Origin: Candidatus Dactylopiibacterium carminicum
GTDB taxonomy: Bacteria; Pseudomonadota; Gammaproteobacteria; Burkholderiales; Rhodocyclaceae
Assembly (NCBI RefSeq): GCF_014736495.1
Contig: NZ_MDUX01000005.1
Location: 34,291 to 98,290 of the forward strand
DNA: 64,000 nt
Reading direction: 5' to 3'
Shown here: positions 53,309-63,143 of the stretch, in pieces
Layout: the number at the start of each line of letters is the position of its first letter
Position numbering within the stretch: position 1 is the stretch's first letter
Notes under the pieces: model-generated
The model's database searches: none
What the model saw: only the letters and a program-made list of their open reading frames with translations
Told to the model about the DNA's origin: nothing
Position numbers and translations under genes: made by a program

Positions 53309-54276
53309 GCGCGTGGCGCCGGGGTGCGGACGAGCAGGGCTTCGAGCACGCTGTCGGTGGTGAGCCCCTCGATCTCTGCTTCGGGCATCAGGCTGACGCG
53401 GTGGCGCAGCGCGGGCAGGGCGATCTGCTTGATGTCGTCCGGTGTGACGAACTCCCGCCCGGCCAGCAGGGCTGCGGCACGGCCCGCGCGCAGCAGTGCG
53501 ATGCCGCCGCGCGGGCCGGCACCGATGGCGATGGCCGGGTTCTCGCGCGTGGCACGGGTGATGCGTACGGCGTAATCGAGTACGGCGTCGTCCACCTGCA
53601 GCCCGGCGGCCAGCCCCTGCATGGCCTGAAGCTGTTCCGGCGTGGCGACCTGGCGCACGGCATCGACTTCCAGGCGATCACCGGTACGGCCGCTGGCGGA
53701 GGTGGCCACCAGCGTCCGTTCTTCCTCCAGCGTCGGGTAGTCGATCAGCAGCTTGAGCAGGAAGCGGTCCAGTTGCGCTTCGGGTAGCGCGTAAGTGCCT
53801 TCCTGTTCGATCGGGTTCTGCGTGGCAAGCACCAGAAAGGGCGGCGGCAGCGCGTGCGATTGCCCTTCGATGGTGACCTGGCCTTCCTGCATCACTTCCA
53901 GCAGCGCGGCCTGCGTCTTGGCCGGCGCGCGATTGACCTCGTCGGCCAGCACCAGGTTGGCGAATACCGGGCCGCGGCGTATCACGAACTGGCTGCTGCG
54001 GGCATCGAACAGGGTGTGGCCGGTGATGTCGGCGGGCATCAGGTCCGGCGTGAACTGGATGCGCGCGAACTGGCCGCCGAAGGTTTTGGCCAGCGCCTTG
54101 ACTAGCAGGGTTTTGCCCAGGCCGGGCACGCCTTCCAGCAGCACGTGGCCGCCGGCAAGAAAGGCGCACAGGGCGTGGTCGACCACGGCACGCTGGCCGA
54201 CGAATACGCGTTCGATCTCGGCGCGCAGCAGCTGTGCCAGGGCGGTGGCGTCGGCGGGAGTCTGGGGCAGGTTCAT
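53305..54276 (-). CDS. MoxR-family AAA+ ATPase
   Basis: 323 residues. Walker A is GVPGLGKT (residues 49-56), Walker B is LVLADEVNRA, with the usual AAA_3 region (PDLMPADITGHTLFD, EGTYALPEAQLDRFLLKL) and a C-terminal lid (VTPDDIKQIALPALRHR). MoxR ATPases act as chaperones with DUF58/von Willebrand proteins and membrane partners. It overlaps the DUF58 gene and the DUF4350 gene by four bases each. Its DUF58 partner is broken, so the complex may be inactive. Confidence 0.95.
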   Translation of the reverse strand: MNLPQTPADATALAQLLRAEIERVFVGQRAVVDHALCAFLAGGHVLLEGVPGLGKTLLVKALAKTFGGQFARIQFTPDLMPADITGHTLFDARSSQFVIRRGPVFANLVLADEVNRAPAKTQAALLEVMQEGQVTIEGQSHALPPPFLVLATQNPIEQEGTYALPEAQLDRFLLKLLIDYPTLEEERTLVATSASGRTGDRLEVDAVRQVATPEQLQAMQGLAAGLQVDDAVLDYAVRITRATRENPAIAIGAGPRGGIALLRAGRAAALLAGREFVTPDDIKQIALPALRHRVSLMPEAEIEGLTTDSVLEALLVRTPAPRA

Positions 54277-55649
54277 GGGCGTGTTCCGGCAGAAGGGATG
54301 GGACGTGAAGCGGGACGGAAATGGCGGATCGCATCGCGCAGGCGTACGAGCTGCATGCAGATGCGCTGGAATTCATGGGCATTCGCCGGCGTCGCCTGCA
54401 GGGCGTGGCTGACCTGGGCAGGCGACAGGCCGCTGGCGAGTGCGCCGAGGGCGGCGGCGTCTTCCAGCTCGGGATGGCGCTGGCGCATCAGCTGCAACAA
54501 CTGGCGTACTTCCTCGCGTAGCGGTGCAAGCAGTGCCGTGTGGCTACCCTGACGCAGCAGGAACTGGCCGCTGGCGGCAATGTGCTCCCGCAGGCTGGGG
54601 CGACTGGCTTCGCGCGGCGGCAAACGCGGCCCGAAACGTGGCATCGCACGCCACAGCAAGGCAGCCACCAGCACGAACGCGATCAGGATTGCCGCTGGCG
54701 CGTGCTGCCATAGCCAGGCCGGCAGCGAGGGATAGTCGGGGTCGATGAGGAAATACACCGGGCGGGCGTCACCGGGCAGCGTGGCCAGGTGCAGGAACAG
54801 GCGGGCGTGGTCGTATTCGCCGATACCCTCGTTGTCCATTAGGTCGAGATTGCCGGTGGTGACCAGCCCCTTGCCGTAGTGGAAGCGGGCATAGACCGCC
54901 AATGGTAGCGCTTCCGTTTCATCAGCTTGCGCGACATGGAAGACAGGCAAGGGGCGATAACGCGTGCGCGACATCGTGGGTTCGTCGTCTTCCTCGTCTT
55001 CTGCGCCGTCTCCATTTTCCTTTTTGACAGGAGCGAAGCGACCGTGCGTCAGCGCGGTCCAGACCTCCTGTGCAGGTTGCCGGAAGACCAGGCCGCGCTG
55101 CTTCAGCTGCAGTGCGTCGCCTTCGATCTGGAGACTGGCCGGTGGCGTGACGCGGCAGGCCTGAGCGGGAGCAGGATCACTGCTGTCCTCGCCTTCGTCT
55201 TCATCCTCTTCATCTGCCTGTTTTTCCGGCATGGGCCGGCTGCTGTACCAGCCAGCCACTTCGATGCCGAGGGCATCATGAAGTGGATAGGCGTCGACGT
55301 CATTGTCCAGTGGCAGCAGCAGATGCCCGCCGCGTGCCACCCAGTCCAGCAGTTCGGTGCGGTGTGCGTCGTCGCGCAGTGCGCCCGGGCGCAGCAACAC
55401 CAGCGTGCTGTGCCCTGGAAGGGCCGCCAAGCGTTGCCCGGAGGGCAGGATGGATGCTTCATATTTCCCCGCCTGCAGCAGTAGCAATCCTGCATGCAGC
55501 GGATTGTCGCGGGCAGCCTTGCCGGCTTCCGTGGTGCGGCTGGTTTCCACCCATTCGTAGTTGCGCATCAGCCAGAAGGCGGCCGCGGCCAGGAACAGGG
55601 TGCCCAGCAAACCAAGCAACAGCCATTGCGCGCGCGTGCTACGTGCCAT
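54273..55649 (-). CDS. DUF4350 membrane protein of the MoxR operon
   Basis: 458 residues from the ATG at 55649; the longer frame upstream overlaps DUF4129 coding sequence and is rejected. An N-terminal helix (LLLGLLGTLFLAAAAFWLM) precedes a periplasmic DUF4350 domain (STLVLLRPGALRDDA, LLDWVARGGHLLLPL). An acidic/low-complexity loop with Glu/Asp runs around 185-245 follows, then a second helix (AAILIAFVLVAALLWRAM) and a cytoplasmic helical tail. It overlaps the DUF4129 gene by 11 bases. Function is unknown beyond the MoxR context. Confidence 0.85.
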   Translation of the reverse strand: MARSTRAQWLLLGLLGTLFLAAAAFWLMRNYEWVETSRTTEAGKAARDNPLHAGLLLLQAGKYEASILPSGQRLAALPGHSTLVLLRPGALRDDAHRTELLDWVARGGHLLLPLDNDVDAYPLHDALGIEVAGWYSSRPMPEKQADEEDEDEGEDSSDPAPAQACRVTPPASLQIEGDALQLKQRGLVFRQPAQEVWTALTHGRFAPVKKENGDGAEDEEDDEPTMSRTRYRPLPVFHVAQADETEALPLAVYARFHYGKGLVTTGNLDLMDNEGIGEYDHARLFLHLATLPGDARPVYFLIDPDYPSLPAWLWQHAPAAILIAFVLVAALLWRAMPRFGPRLPPREASRPSLREHIAASGQFLLRQGSHTALLAPLREEVRQLLQLMRQRHPELEDAAALGALASGLSPAQVSHALQATPANAHEFQRICMQLVRLRDAIRHFRPASRPIPSAGTRP

Positions 55650-57153
55650 GCGGCACCTCCACGCTGAATTGCTCGCGCCATTGCTCACACAACTGGGAGA
55701 TCTCGCCGATGTCGACCGACTGGTGCGCATAGGCCAGGCGCTGCCAGCAGCCCAGCAGGCGGGCGAGATAAGGCGCATGCGCGCGCGCCTGGCGGTGTAC
55801 CCGCACCAGACAGTCTCCCTCGGTGTCACCGGCCGCGAAGCGCACACCTTCATCGTGTGCCAGGCGCGACAGGCTGCTGCGAAACAGCAGGCCCAGAGCG
55901 GCGCGCAGATCTCCGCGCCCGGCCAGCAGCAACGCGGCTGCGGCAGGATCGTCGGGCAGGGATTCCGGACGGATGTCGAAGCCGGCGAGTTCGGCAGGTG
56001 GTGCGGCCTGTCTGGCGTACCTGGCGGGCAGGCGCGTACGCGCGACGAGCCAGGCCAGCAACACGACTACGACGGCGATCAGCAGCCAGCCGATGATCCG
56101 GCCCAGGCTGGCGAAGAATCCGATCAGGTCCGCGAGGGCCTTGCCGAGCCCTTCAAGATCCAGCCAGCGCATCAGACCCTCCAGCCACGTTCTGCCGGGC
56201 TGGTCGTCCGTGCTTGCGGGGCGGCTGCGCTTTTGCAGCTTGTGTTCGGTGATGGTTTCGCCGAAGACCGGATCTTCGAGGATCTGCTGGATGCGTACGT
56301 CCGCTTGCTGCAAGACGGCTTCTCGTTGACTGTCGGCTGCCTGGGCCGGCGAGGACTGCCAGAGGAAGCCTGCGAGCAATATGGCCAGCACTACCGGCAA
56401 TGTCCGTGCGAGACGGCGGAACTGCAACTCCACATCCCAGGCTTCGAGATCGGTGCGGCGTTTCAGGTACAGCGCGAAGCCGCCTGCGACATACAGTGGC
56501 TCCAGCAGGCAACTGCCGGTCTGGAAGGCCAGGTAGTAAAGCCAGATGAACCAGTATTGACGGCCTTCGTCCCACCACAAAGCTTCCCAGTCCAGTTGTT
56601 CCAGCAGTTCGGAGGGCAGCAGGATCAGGCTGAGGCTGAACACGCTGAGCACGAACAGCGTTTCGAGCAGCGGCCACAGCCCGGTCTGCAGCAGGGCGGT
56701 GCCACTGACCTGCCGCAGGATCAGGCTGCGCCGGCGGCGCGCTGCCTTGCCACCCAGGCCTTCGAGCAGGCTTACCGCAAGTACCGTCGAACGATAGGGT
56801 GAGAGGCGTGCCAGCGTGAGTTCGCGCAGCAAGCCGCCGCGCCACCACAGGCCGGGCAAGGCACGCCAGAGTGCGCGCGGCCCGAGCTGGTCGCCGAAGA
56901 CCGCGTGGCCGAGCAGATGCAGGGCGACGCGGTCGAACGCTGGCTTGAGCCACCACAGCAGCAGGGCCGGCCACCAGGGTTCGATCCCCGTCAGTGCGGC
57001 AATGCCGTAACAGAGCAGGGCCAGCGGGAGTGCCACCGAGAGATAGCCACGGTAGAGCGTGCGGGCATTGGCGACGCCGAAACGGATACCCAGGTCGATG
57101 GCTTCCCAACTGCTGCGGGGGCGCAGCGCCAGGGCGAGGCGCTCAAGTTCCAT
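55639..57153 (-). CDS. DUF4129-containing membrane protein of the MoxR operon
   Basis: 504 residues. Several membrane helices occupy the first 270 residues (SVALPLALLCYGIAALTG, LFVLSVFSLSLILLPS, VVLAILLAGFLWQSSPAQA). A periplasmic helical segment and another helix (IIGWLLIAVVVVLLAWLVA, about 350-370) follow. The C-terminal DUF4129 domain (GDLRAALGLLFRSSLSRLAH) ends the protein. The start overlaps the SpoIIM-like gene by 11 bases. The family is a regular partner of MoxR and DUF58; its action is not known. Confidence 0.85.
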   Translation of the reverse strand: MELERLALALRPRSSWEAIDLGIRFGVANARTLYRGYLSVALPLALLCYGIAALTGIEPWWPALLLWWLKPAFDRVALHLLGHAVFGDQLGPRALWRALPGLWWRGGLLRELTLARLSPYRSTVLAVSLLEGLGGKAARRRRSLILRQVSGTALLQTGLWPLLETLFVLSVFSLSLILLPSELLEQLDWEALWWDEGRQYWFIWLYYLAFQTGSCLLEPLYVAGGFALYLKRRTDLEAWDVELQFRRLARTLPVVLAILLAGFLWQSSPAQAADSQREAVLQQADVRIQQILEDPVFGETITEHKLQKRSRPASTDDQPGRTWLEGLMRWLDLEGLGKALADLIGFFASLGRIIGWLLIAVVVVLLAWLVARTRLPARYARQAAPPAELAGFDIRPESLPDDPAAAALLLAGRGDLRAALGLLFRSSLSRLAHDEGVRFAAGDTEGDCLVRVHRQARAHAPYLARLLGCWQRLAYAHQSVDIGEISQLCEQWREQFSVEVPHGT

Positions 57154-58108
57154 GGCGACGCCCCGCGAAGACGAAGTACAGCATGGGCAACAGGCTCAAT
57201 GCGCCGCCCACGCCCAGTTTTACGGGGAAAGGCAGGCGCAGCGGTGACCAGAAGGCTTCGATCAGCGCAGCAATGACCAGCATCACGGCCAGCCCACAGA
57301 CCATGCCGATCAGGCTGCGGCCCGTTTCGCGCAGGGCGTCGCTCCGGCTGCGGCGTCCGGGTGCGAGCAGTGCTGCACCCAGGCGCAGGCCTGCCGCACC
57401 GGCCAGAACGATGCCTCCTAGCTCGAAGCCGCTGTGGCCTACCACGAAGGAATAGAAGTTTTCGCCCAGCCCGGCCTGCACCAGGCGCATTTCGACCACA
57501 CCGAAGAGCAGGCCGTTGAACACCAGACTGAACACCGTGAGCACGCCGCCGAGCAATCCACCGGCAAAGCAGCGGAAGGCGATGCTGACGTTGTTGAAGA
57601 TGTAGAAACCGAACATGGAGAAATCGGTGCCGGCATCCCGCGCTGTACGGCCCAGCGCGGTGGTGCCATCGCGGTACATCTCGACGAAGCCGCGCACCTG
57701 TTCTGGCGAAACCACGAGGTAGGCGAACTCGGGATTCAGATGTACCGCCAGCATCATCAGTAGCATTGGGCCGAACAACAACAATGCCGCTGCCAGTACC
57801 CAGACACGGTGCGCACGCACATCGGCCGCAAAGCCGCCGCCGGCATAGCGCCGCAAGCGTCGCCAGAAATCGCCGTCGCCACTGTAAAGATGATCATGGC
57901 CTTGCTGGACCAGATCGTGCAGCCGCTCGACCAGGGCCAGACTGTAATCACGCTCGCGCGTGAGTGCGAGTTGCTGGCACAGATTGCGATAGCGTGCGGG
58001 CAGTTCTTCGGGCGGGAAGGGGGGCTGCGCGCCGCGCCGTTTCTTCAACCAGTCGGCGAAGGCCTGCCATCCGGTTTCGTGCAAGGCTTCGAACTGGGCC
58101 TGTTTCAC
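57143..58108 (-). CDS. stage II sporulation M-like membrane protein
   Basis: 321 residues from a GTG that overlaps the RDD stop (GTGA). A cytoplasmic helical N-terminus (FADWLKKRRG, YRNLCQQLALTRERDYSL) precedes several membrane helices that contain the SpoIIM signature: FGFYIFNNVSIAFRCFAGGL, GVLTVFSLVFNGLLFGVVEM, and VVGHSGFELGGIVLAGAAGL. Despite the family name, in non-sporulating bacteria these proteins belong to MoxR operons and have no known sporulation role. Confidence 0.9.
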   Translation of the reverse strand: MKQAQFEALHETGWQAFADWLKKRRGAQPPFPPEELPARYRNLCQQLALTRERDYSLALVERLHDLVQQGHDHLYSGDGDFWRRLRRYAGGGFAADVRAHRVWVLAAALLLFGPMLLMMLAVHLNPEFAYLVVSPEQVRGFVEMYRDGTTALGRTARDAGTDFSMFGFYIFNNVSIAFRCFAGGLLGGVLTVFSLVFNGLLFGVVEMRLVQAGLGENFYSFVVGHSGFELGGIVLAGAAGLRLGAALLAPGRRSRSDALRETGRSLIGMVCGLAVMLVIAALIEAFWSPLRLPFPVKLGVGGALSLLPMLYFVFAGRRHGT

Positions 58109-58788
58109 GCTTGCCGCCCGATCAGGTGATTGGCCAGCCTCAGCAAGCGCGCCGCGCCTTGAGGTGGTTGCGCACCGTGAGCCAGCGTGGGCAGCAGTGC
58201 GGCGAGTTCCTCCTGACGCTCGGGTGTCAGGCGTGGTGCGCGTTCGGCGAAAGCCAGGATGGCCCGTTGCGCCTCGCGACCGAGCGGGGCGGTGGGCGGG
58301 ATTGGTGTGGCCGTGGGGATGAGGGTGGCCGGTGTGGTGTGGCGATAGACCACCAGCGTACCGGCGACGATATCGCCCAGGCGGCGGAATTCGCGGTGCA
58401 GCAGCATGCTGACGGCGCCGAGCGCGTAACCGAAGGGGAGGAAGTCCGCCGTGCGCAGCAGGTTGCGCGTCAGCGAGGCGCCCCAGCCGACTGGCGTGCC
58501 GTTGTCGTTCAGCACCAACAGCCCAAGCGCGCACTTGCCCGGCGTGCTGCCGCGCCAAAGCACTTCGAAAAGCACCGGGTAGAACCATTCGATGAGGAAG
58601 AACAGCAGCAGCCACAGACCGCTGCCGAACTCCCCCAGCAGGCTGAACAGGTTGCCGGCAAGGGCCAGCAGCATGAAGCGCAGCATCAGATCGATCAGCC
58701 AGGCCAGCGCACGTGGCAAAAGCCCGGCCGGGTGCAGGCGGATTTCGATCAGTTCGGGTGTCGTGACCGGGCGCAGGGTATCGAGCAT
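58105..58788 (-). CDS. RDD family membrane protein
   Basis: 227 residues. The RDD domain has GLLPRALAWLIDLMLRFMLL and a second helix pair (LWLLLFFLIEWFYPVLFEVL), followed by GSTPGKCALGLLVLNDNGTP, the typical conserved turn. The C-terminal 70 residues are cytoplasmic and helical. It lies 18 bp after the broken BPSS1780-like gene and overlaps the SpoIIM-like gene, so it belongs to the same operon. Confidence 0.9.
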   Translation of the reverse strand: MLDTLRPVTTPELIEIRLHPAGLLPRALAWLIDLMLRFMLLALAGNLFSLLGEFGSGLWLLLFFLIEWFYPVLFEVLWRGSTPGKCALGLLVLNDNGTPVGWGASLTRNLLRTADFLPFGYALGAVSMLLHREFRRLGDIVAGTLVVYRHTTPATLIPTATPIPPTAPLGREAQRAILAFAERAPRLTPERQEELAALLPTLAHGAQPPQGAARLLRLANHLIGRQA

Positions 58789-58806
58789 CGGAGACCGGCG
58801 TCGATA

Positions 58807-59524
58807 TCAGTCGGCGTGATAGATGTCGCGATAGCTCACGTACATCGAGGCGAAGCTCAGCGGGAGGACTACCAGCAGCCCGAGCCCCAGTGGAACCAGG
58901 CCGAGAGTCAGCAGGACAAGCATCAGCAGGCTGTAGATCAGGAAGGGTAGCCAGTTGCGCAAACAGCCGATGAAGCTCGCCTTCAGCGCTTCGATGGGGT
59001 GCATGTTGCCTAGCACGATCAGGGGGGGCGCGAACCACAGGGTTGCCATCACGGGTGTCTTCTCCACCGCCGAGGAGCATGGACAGCATCGAGCCGCCGG
59101 GAATCAGGATCATCGGCAGCATGCTCACGAAGTAGGCCAGTACGCCGATCAGACCGACGATCAGCAGCGGTATGGCATGGCTGGAGAAGGCTGCGAACAG
59201 ATCTCCGATGCTGAGCTCGCCGGTACGGCGTTGGCGATCAGCGGCGAACAGCAGGCCAGCCATCAGGAAGACGTTCAATACGCTGCCAAACAGGTTCAAC
59301 AGTGGAATCAGCGACACCACCACCATCATCAGCCCACCCCAGATCAGGGTGAGGCCGATCCAGGTACCCGGCTCCTGCTTGAAGAGATCCCAGCCGCCGC
59401 TTATCCAGACCGCACTCTGGCCCGCTTCCACGGTACGTCCGCGTGGCAGGGCAATGTCGCCATCCTGCGCACCCTCGGAAAAATCCAGCGACGCTTCGGG
59501 CGGGGCGTAAGGGTTGGTGGTCAT
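58807..59524 (-). pseudogene. BPSS1780-like membrane protein broken by deletion and frameshift
   Basis: The first frame (from MTTNPYAPPEASLDF) covers a soluble N-terminus and four or so membrane helices (IGLTLIWGGLMMVVVSLIP, VGLIGVLAYFVSMLPMILIP) up to GSMLSMLLGGGED. A second frame carries on from TPVMATLWFAPPLIVLGNMH through GCLRNWLPFLIYSLLMLVLL to YVSYRDIYHAD. About 25-30 residues expected between the two are absent, and the frame changes near 59055-59072. It is upstream of the RDD gene. The function of the family is unknown. Confidence 0.8.
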
Positions 59525-59589
59525 GATTTATTCCATGCGGATCGATAGGAGTGCGCGAGCATGCCGGATGTCATGGGGTGCGACAAGCG

Positions 59590-62500
59590 TCAGCCATAGA
59601 CGATATCCACGGATTCCGGCGCCAGCCATTCGCGCAATCCTTCGAGCAGGCTTTCGTCCAGGCGTACGCGCCAGCCCTCGCCGAAAGGCAGCTCGCCTTC
59701 GGCGCGGCCGTTGCGATAGCTGACGCGAATCGGGCAGCCGCCATCCTCCCGCGTGGCACGGTAGGCTTCCAGCAGGTGCAGGAGGCGCTCACTGGCTGCG
59801 CGTGCGCCGGCCTTGCGGGCGACTTCTTCGGCGATGCGGATGCGCAGCAGCCGGGCATGGCGGCTGCGCGCCTCACCCAGCGTCATCAGACGCTCGGCGA
59901 TGATGCGCAGGGCATCTTCTCCGGCGAAGTCATCCGGGCTGGCCTTGCCTTCGACGATCAGTACTTCGTCCTGGTTGATCTTGCCCTTGCTGGCTTCCAG
60001 CACTTCGGCATAGATCGTGATGTCGCGTGCGCGCGAACCATCGTCGATCGTGACGAAAGCGACCTTGCCGCGCTGCCCCATCTTCACCCGGATGCCGGTG
60101 ACCACGCCGGCCATCATCTGGGGGTCCTTGCGTGGTTCGAGGCGGGACAGTGGCGTGCGCACGAAGCGACGCACCTCGGCAGCGGAACTGTTGAAAGGGT
60201 GGCCGGAGAGGAAGAAGCCGATGGCGGTCTTCTCTTCGGTGAGACGTTGCTTTTCGTTCCACGGACGAGCGTCGATGTATTCGGGCGCGATGGCCGAGCG
60301 GCCACCGTCATCCAGATCGAAAAGGCCGCCCTGGCCGGCATTGGCTGCTGCCTGTTCGGCGGCCTCCATGGCGATACCGACGGTGGCGAGCAGCTTGGCG
60401 CGATGCGGACTGCCATCCGGCGCCTTGGGGGCGATGGTGTCCAGGGCGCCGGCGCGCACCAGGGCTTCGACGACACGGCGGTTGGCCGCGCGGCGATCGA
60501 TGCGGGCGCAGAAATCGAACAGGTCGCGGAACGGCCCGTCCGCCTCCCGCGCGGCAAGGATGCCGCGCACGGCAGGCTCGCCGCAGCCTTTCACGGCGCC
60601 AAGGCCGTAGCGGATGGTTTTGGCGTCGGTCGGTTCGAAGCGGTAGTTGGAGTGATTCACGTCCGGCGGCAGGATCTTGATGCCGTTGGCGGCAGTGTCT
60701 TCGTAGAAGATCTTGACGGTATCCGTGTTGTCCAGGTCGGACGACAGGGTGGCGGCCATGAAAGCTGCGCAGTGGTGCGCCTTGAGCCAGGCGGTGTGGT
60801 AGGTGACAACGGCATAGGCTGCGGTGTGCGACTTGTTGAAGCCGTATTCCGCGAACTTGGTCATCAGGTCGAACAGATGCTCGGCAAGCTGAGGGTCGTA
60901 GCCTTTCTTGGCCGCACCTTCCGCGATCGTGGCGCGGTGCTTGGCCATTTCCTCGGGCTTCTTCTTGCCCATCGCGCGGCGCAGCATGTCCGCGCCACCG
61001 AGCGTGTAGCCGCCGATGATCTGCGAGATCTGCATCACCTGTTCCTGATACACGATCACGCCATAGGTAGGTTCCAGGCAGGGCTTGAGATCCGGGTGGA
61101 AGTAATCGATCGCTTGCTGCCCCTTCTTGCGCAGGATGAAGTCATCCACCATGCCCGAGCCCAGCGGGCCCGGACGATAGAGCGCGAGCACGGCGATGAT
61201 GTCTTCGAAGCGGTCCGGGCCGAGCTTCTTCAGAAGCTTCTTCATGCCGTCCGATTCCACCTGGAAGATTGCCGTGGTGTTGGCGTCTTTCAGGATCTGG
61301 TAGGCGGCCGGGTCTTCGAAGCCCAGTCCCATGAGGTCGGGCCGCTCGCCGGTGAGGCGCTGCACGTAATCGAGCGCGAGATCGATGATGGTGAGGTTGC
61401 GCAAGCCCAGGAAGTCGAACTTCACCAGGCCGATCTGCTCGACGTCGTCCTTGTCGAACTGGGATACGGTGACTGCGTCGTCGCCATCGGCGAGATAGAT
61501 CGGGCAGAAGTCCGTGATTTTGCCCGGCGCGATCAGCACGCCGCCGGCGTGCATGCCGACGCCGCGGGTCATGCCTTCGAGGGGTAAGGCGAGTTCCCAC
61601 AGTTCGGTGACGGATTCGCCATCGGAAGAGTCCGTCATCATTTCGTTGATGGCGGGTTCGGCCTCGCGCGCTTCCTCCAGACCGAGCGGCTTGTTCTGTA
61701 CCACCGGAATGGCCTTGGAAAGGCGGTCGCAAAGGCCGTAGGGAAGATCCAGTACGCGGCCGACGTCGCGTACTACGGCTTTTGAAGCCATGGTGCCGAA
61801 GGTGGCGATCTGGCTGACGGCGTCGTGCCCGTAGCGGTCGCGCACATAGTCGATGACCATGTAACGCTTTTCCTGACAAAAATCGATGTCGAAGTCGGGC
61901 ATCGATACGCGTTCAGGGTTCAGGAAACGTTCGAACAGGAGGGCGTAGGCCGTGGGGTCGAGGTCAGTGATCTTCAGCGAGTAAGCCACCAGCGAACCCG
62001 CACCGGAGCCCCGGCCCGGGCCGATGGGCACGCCATTGTTTTTTCCCCACTGGATGAAGTCGGCCACGATCAGGAAGTAGCCGGGGAAGCCCATCTGGAT
62101 GATGGTATCCGTCTCGAATTTGAGGCGTTCCAGATAGCGGGGGCGCTCGCGATCCCGATCGGCGGGATTAGGGTAGAGCTGAACAAGACGTTTTTCCAGC
62201 CCTTGGTGCGCTTCCCTGATAAGGAAATCATCCAGAGTCATGCCGTCGGGCGTTGGGAACTGCGGCAGGAAGTTCTTGCCCAGGGTTACCGTGAGCGAGC
62301 AGCGGCGTGCGATTTCGACGGCGTTTTCCAGCGCTTCAGGAATGTCGGCGAACAGCTCGACCATCTCGGCCTGGCTCTTGAAATACTGCTCTTCGGTGAA
62401 ATGCTTAGGGCGGCGCGGATCTGCCAGTACATAGCCCTGCGCGATGCAGACACGCGCTTCGTGAGCGCGGAAGTCCTCCCGCTTCAGGAATTGCACCGGA

Positions 62501-63111
62501 TGTGTGGCGACTACGGGCAGGCCAAGTTCGCCTGCCAGGTGCAATGCCTGCTGCAGGATGTTTTCGCCGCCAGGGTGGCCTGCGCGCTGGATCTCGATAT
62601 AGAAACTGCCGGGGAAGCGCGCAGCCCAATCCTGGGCCAGGGCTTCGGCGGCCTTCTGGTTGCCGGCGGCGAGCGCTGCGGCGATGTCGCCTTGCTGGGC
62701 ACCGGACAGGCAGATCAGATCGGAAGCGCTGGTGGTGTCCAGCCATTCGCGGCGCAGTTCGGCGCGGCCGCGTAGCTTGTTTTCGATGTAGGCCCGCGTG
62801 ATGAGCTCACACAACTGGCGGTAACCAGTAGGCGTGCGCACGAGCAGCAGGATGCGATGAGGTTTGTCACGCTCGGCATCGTTGGTGAGCCAGGCATCTA
62901 CACCGATTACCGGTTTGATGCCTTTGCCACGACAGCCTTTGTAGTGCTTGACCATGCCGAACAGGTTGGCAAGGTCGGAGATGCCAAGAGCAACCTGGCC
63001 ATCTGCAGCGGCAGCCGCGATGACGTCGTCGACGCGGGTGATGCCGTCCTCGATCGAGAACTCGGTATGCAGGCGCAGGTGTACGAAACGGGGGGAAGCG
63101 GTGGAATCCAT
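59590..63111 (-). CDS. dnaE: DNA polymerase III alpha subunit
   Basis: 1173 residues from the ATG at 63111, the normal DnaE length. The N-terminal PHP domain begins FVHLRLHTEFSIEDGITRVD. The polymerase palm includes IGPGRGSGAGSLVAYSLKIT and the catalytic Asp residues of MPDFDIDFCQ near residues 400-407. TRGVGMHAGGVLIAP and YGFNKSHTAAYA lie in the fingers; then come an OB fold (MAGVVTGIRVKMGQRGKVAF) and a C-terminal tail. It is the replicative polymerase subunit. It is preceded by the HPt gene (33-bp gap) and followed by the BPSS1780-like gene. Confidence 0.98.
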   Translation of the reverse strand: MDSTASPRFVHLRLHTEFSIEDGITRVDDVIAAAAADGQVALGISDLANLFGMVKHYKGCRGKGIKPVIGVDAWLTNDAERDKPHRILLLVRTPTGYRQLCELITRAYIENKLRGRAELRREWLDTTSASDLICLSGAQQGDIAAALAAGNQKAAEALAQDWAARFPGSFYIEIQRAGHPGGENILQQALHLAGELGLPVVATHPVQFLKREDFRAHEARVCIAQGYVLADPRRPKHFTEEQYFKSQAEMVELFADIPEALENAVEIARRCSLTVTLGKNFLPQFPTPDGMTLDDFLIREAHQGLEKRLVQLYPNPADRDRERPRYLERLKFETDTIIQMGFPGYFLIVADFIQWGKNNGVPIGPGRGSGAGSLVAYSLKITDLDPTAYALLFERFLNPERVSMPDFDIDFCQEKRYMVIDYVRDRYGHDAVSQIATFGTMASKAVVRDVGRVLDLPYGLCDRLSKAIPVVQNKPLGLEEAREAEPAINEMMTDSSDGESVTELWELALPLEGMTRGVGMHAGGVLIAPGKITDFCPIYLADGDDAVTVSQFDKDDVEQIGLVKFDFLGLRNLTIIDLALDYVQRLTGERPDLMGLGFEDPAAYQILKDANTTAIFQVESDGMKKLLKKLGPDRFEDIIAVLALYRPGPLGSGMVDDFILRKKGQQAIDYFHPDLKPCLEPTYGVIVYQEQVMQISQIIGGYTLGGADMLRRAMGKKKPEEMAKHRATIAEGAAKKGYDPQLAEHLFDLMTKFAEYGFNKSHTAAYAVVTYHTAWLKAHHCAAFMAATLSSDLDNTDTVKIFYEDTAANGIKILPPDVNHSNYRFEPTDAKTIRYGLGAVKGCGEPAVRGILAAREADGPFRDLFDFCARIDRRAANRRVVEALVRAGALDTIAPKAPDGSPHRAKLLATVGIAMEAAEQAAANAGQGGLFDLDDGGRSAIAPEYIDARPWNEKQRLTEEKTAIGFFLSGHPFNSSAAEVRRFVRTPLSRLEPRKDPQMMAGVVTGIRVKMGQRGKVAFVTIDDGSRARDITIYAEVLEASKGKINQDEVLIVEGKASPDDFAGEDALRIIAERLMTLGEARSRHARLLRIRIAEEVARKAGARAASERLLHLLEAYRATREDGGCPIRVSYRNGRAEGELPFGEGWRVRLDESLLEGLREWLAPESVDIVYG

Positions 63112-63143
63112 GAGCAGGATTCTACCCCGTGGTCTTTCCTGGC

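Noticed and set aside
59551..61587. A 678-codon open frame on the plus strand
   Set aside because: Antisense to dnaE, which is complete and conserved.
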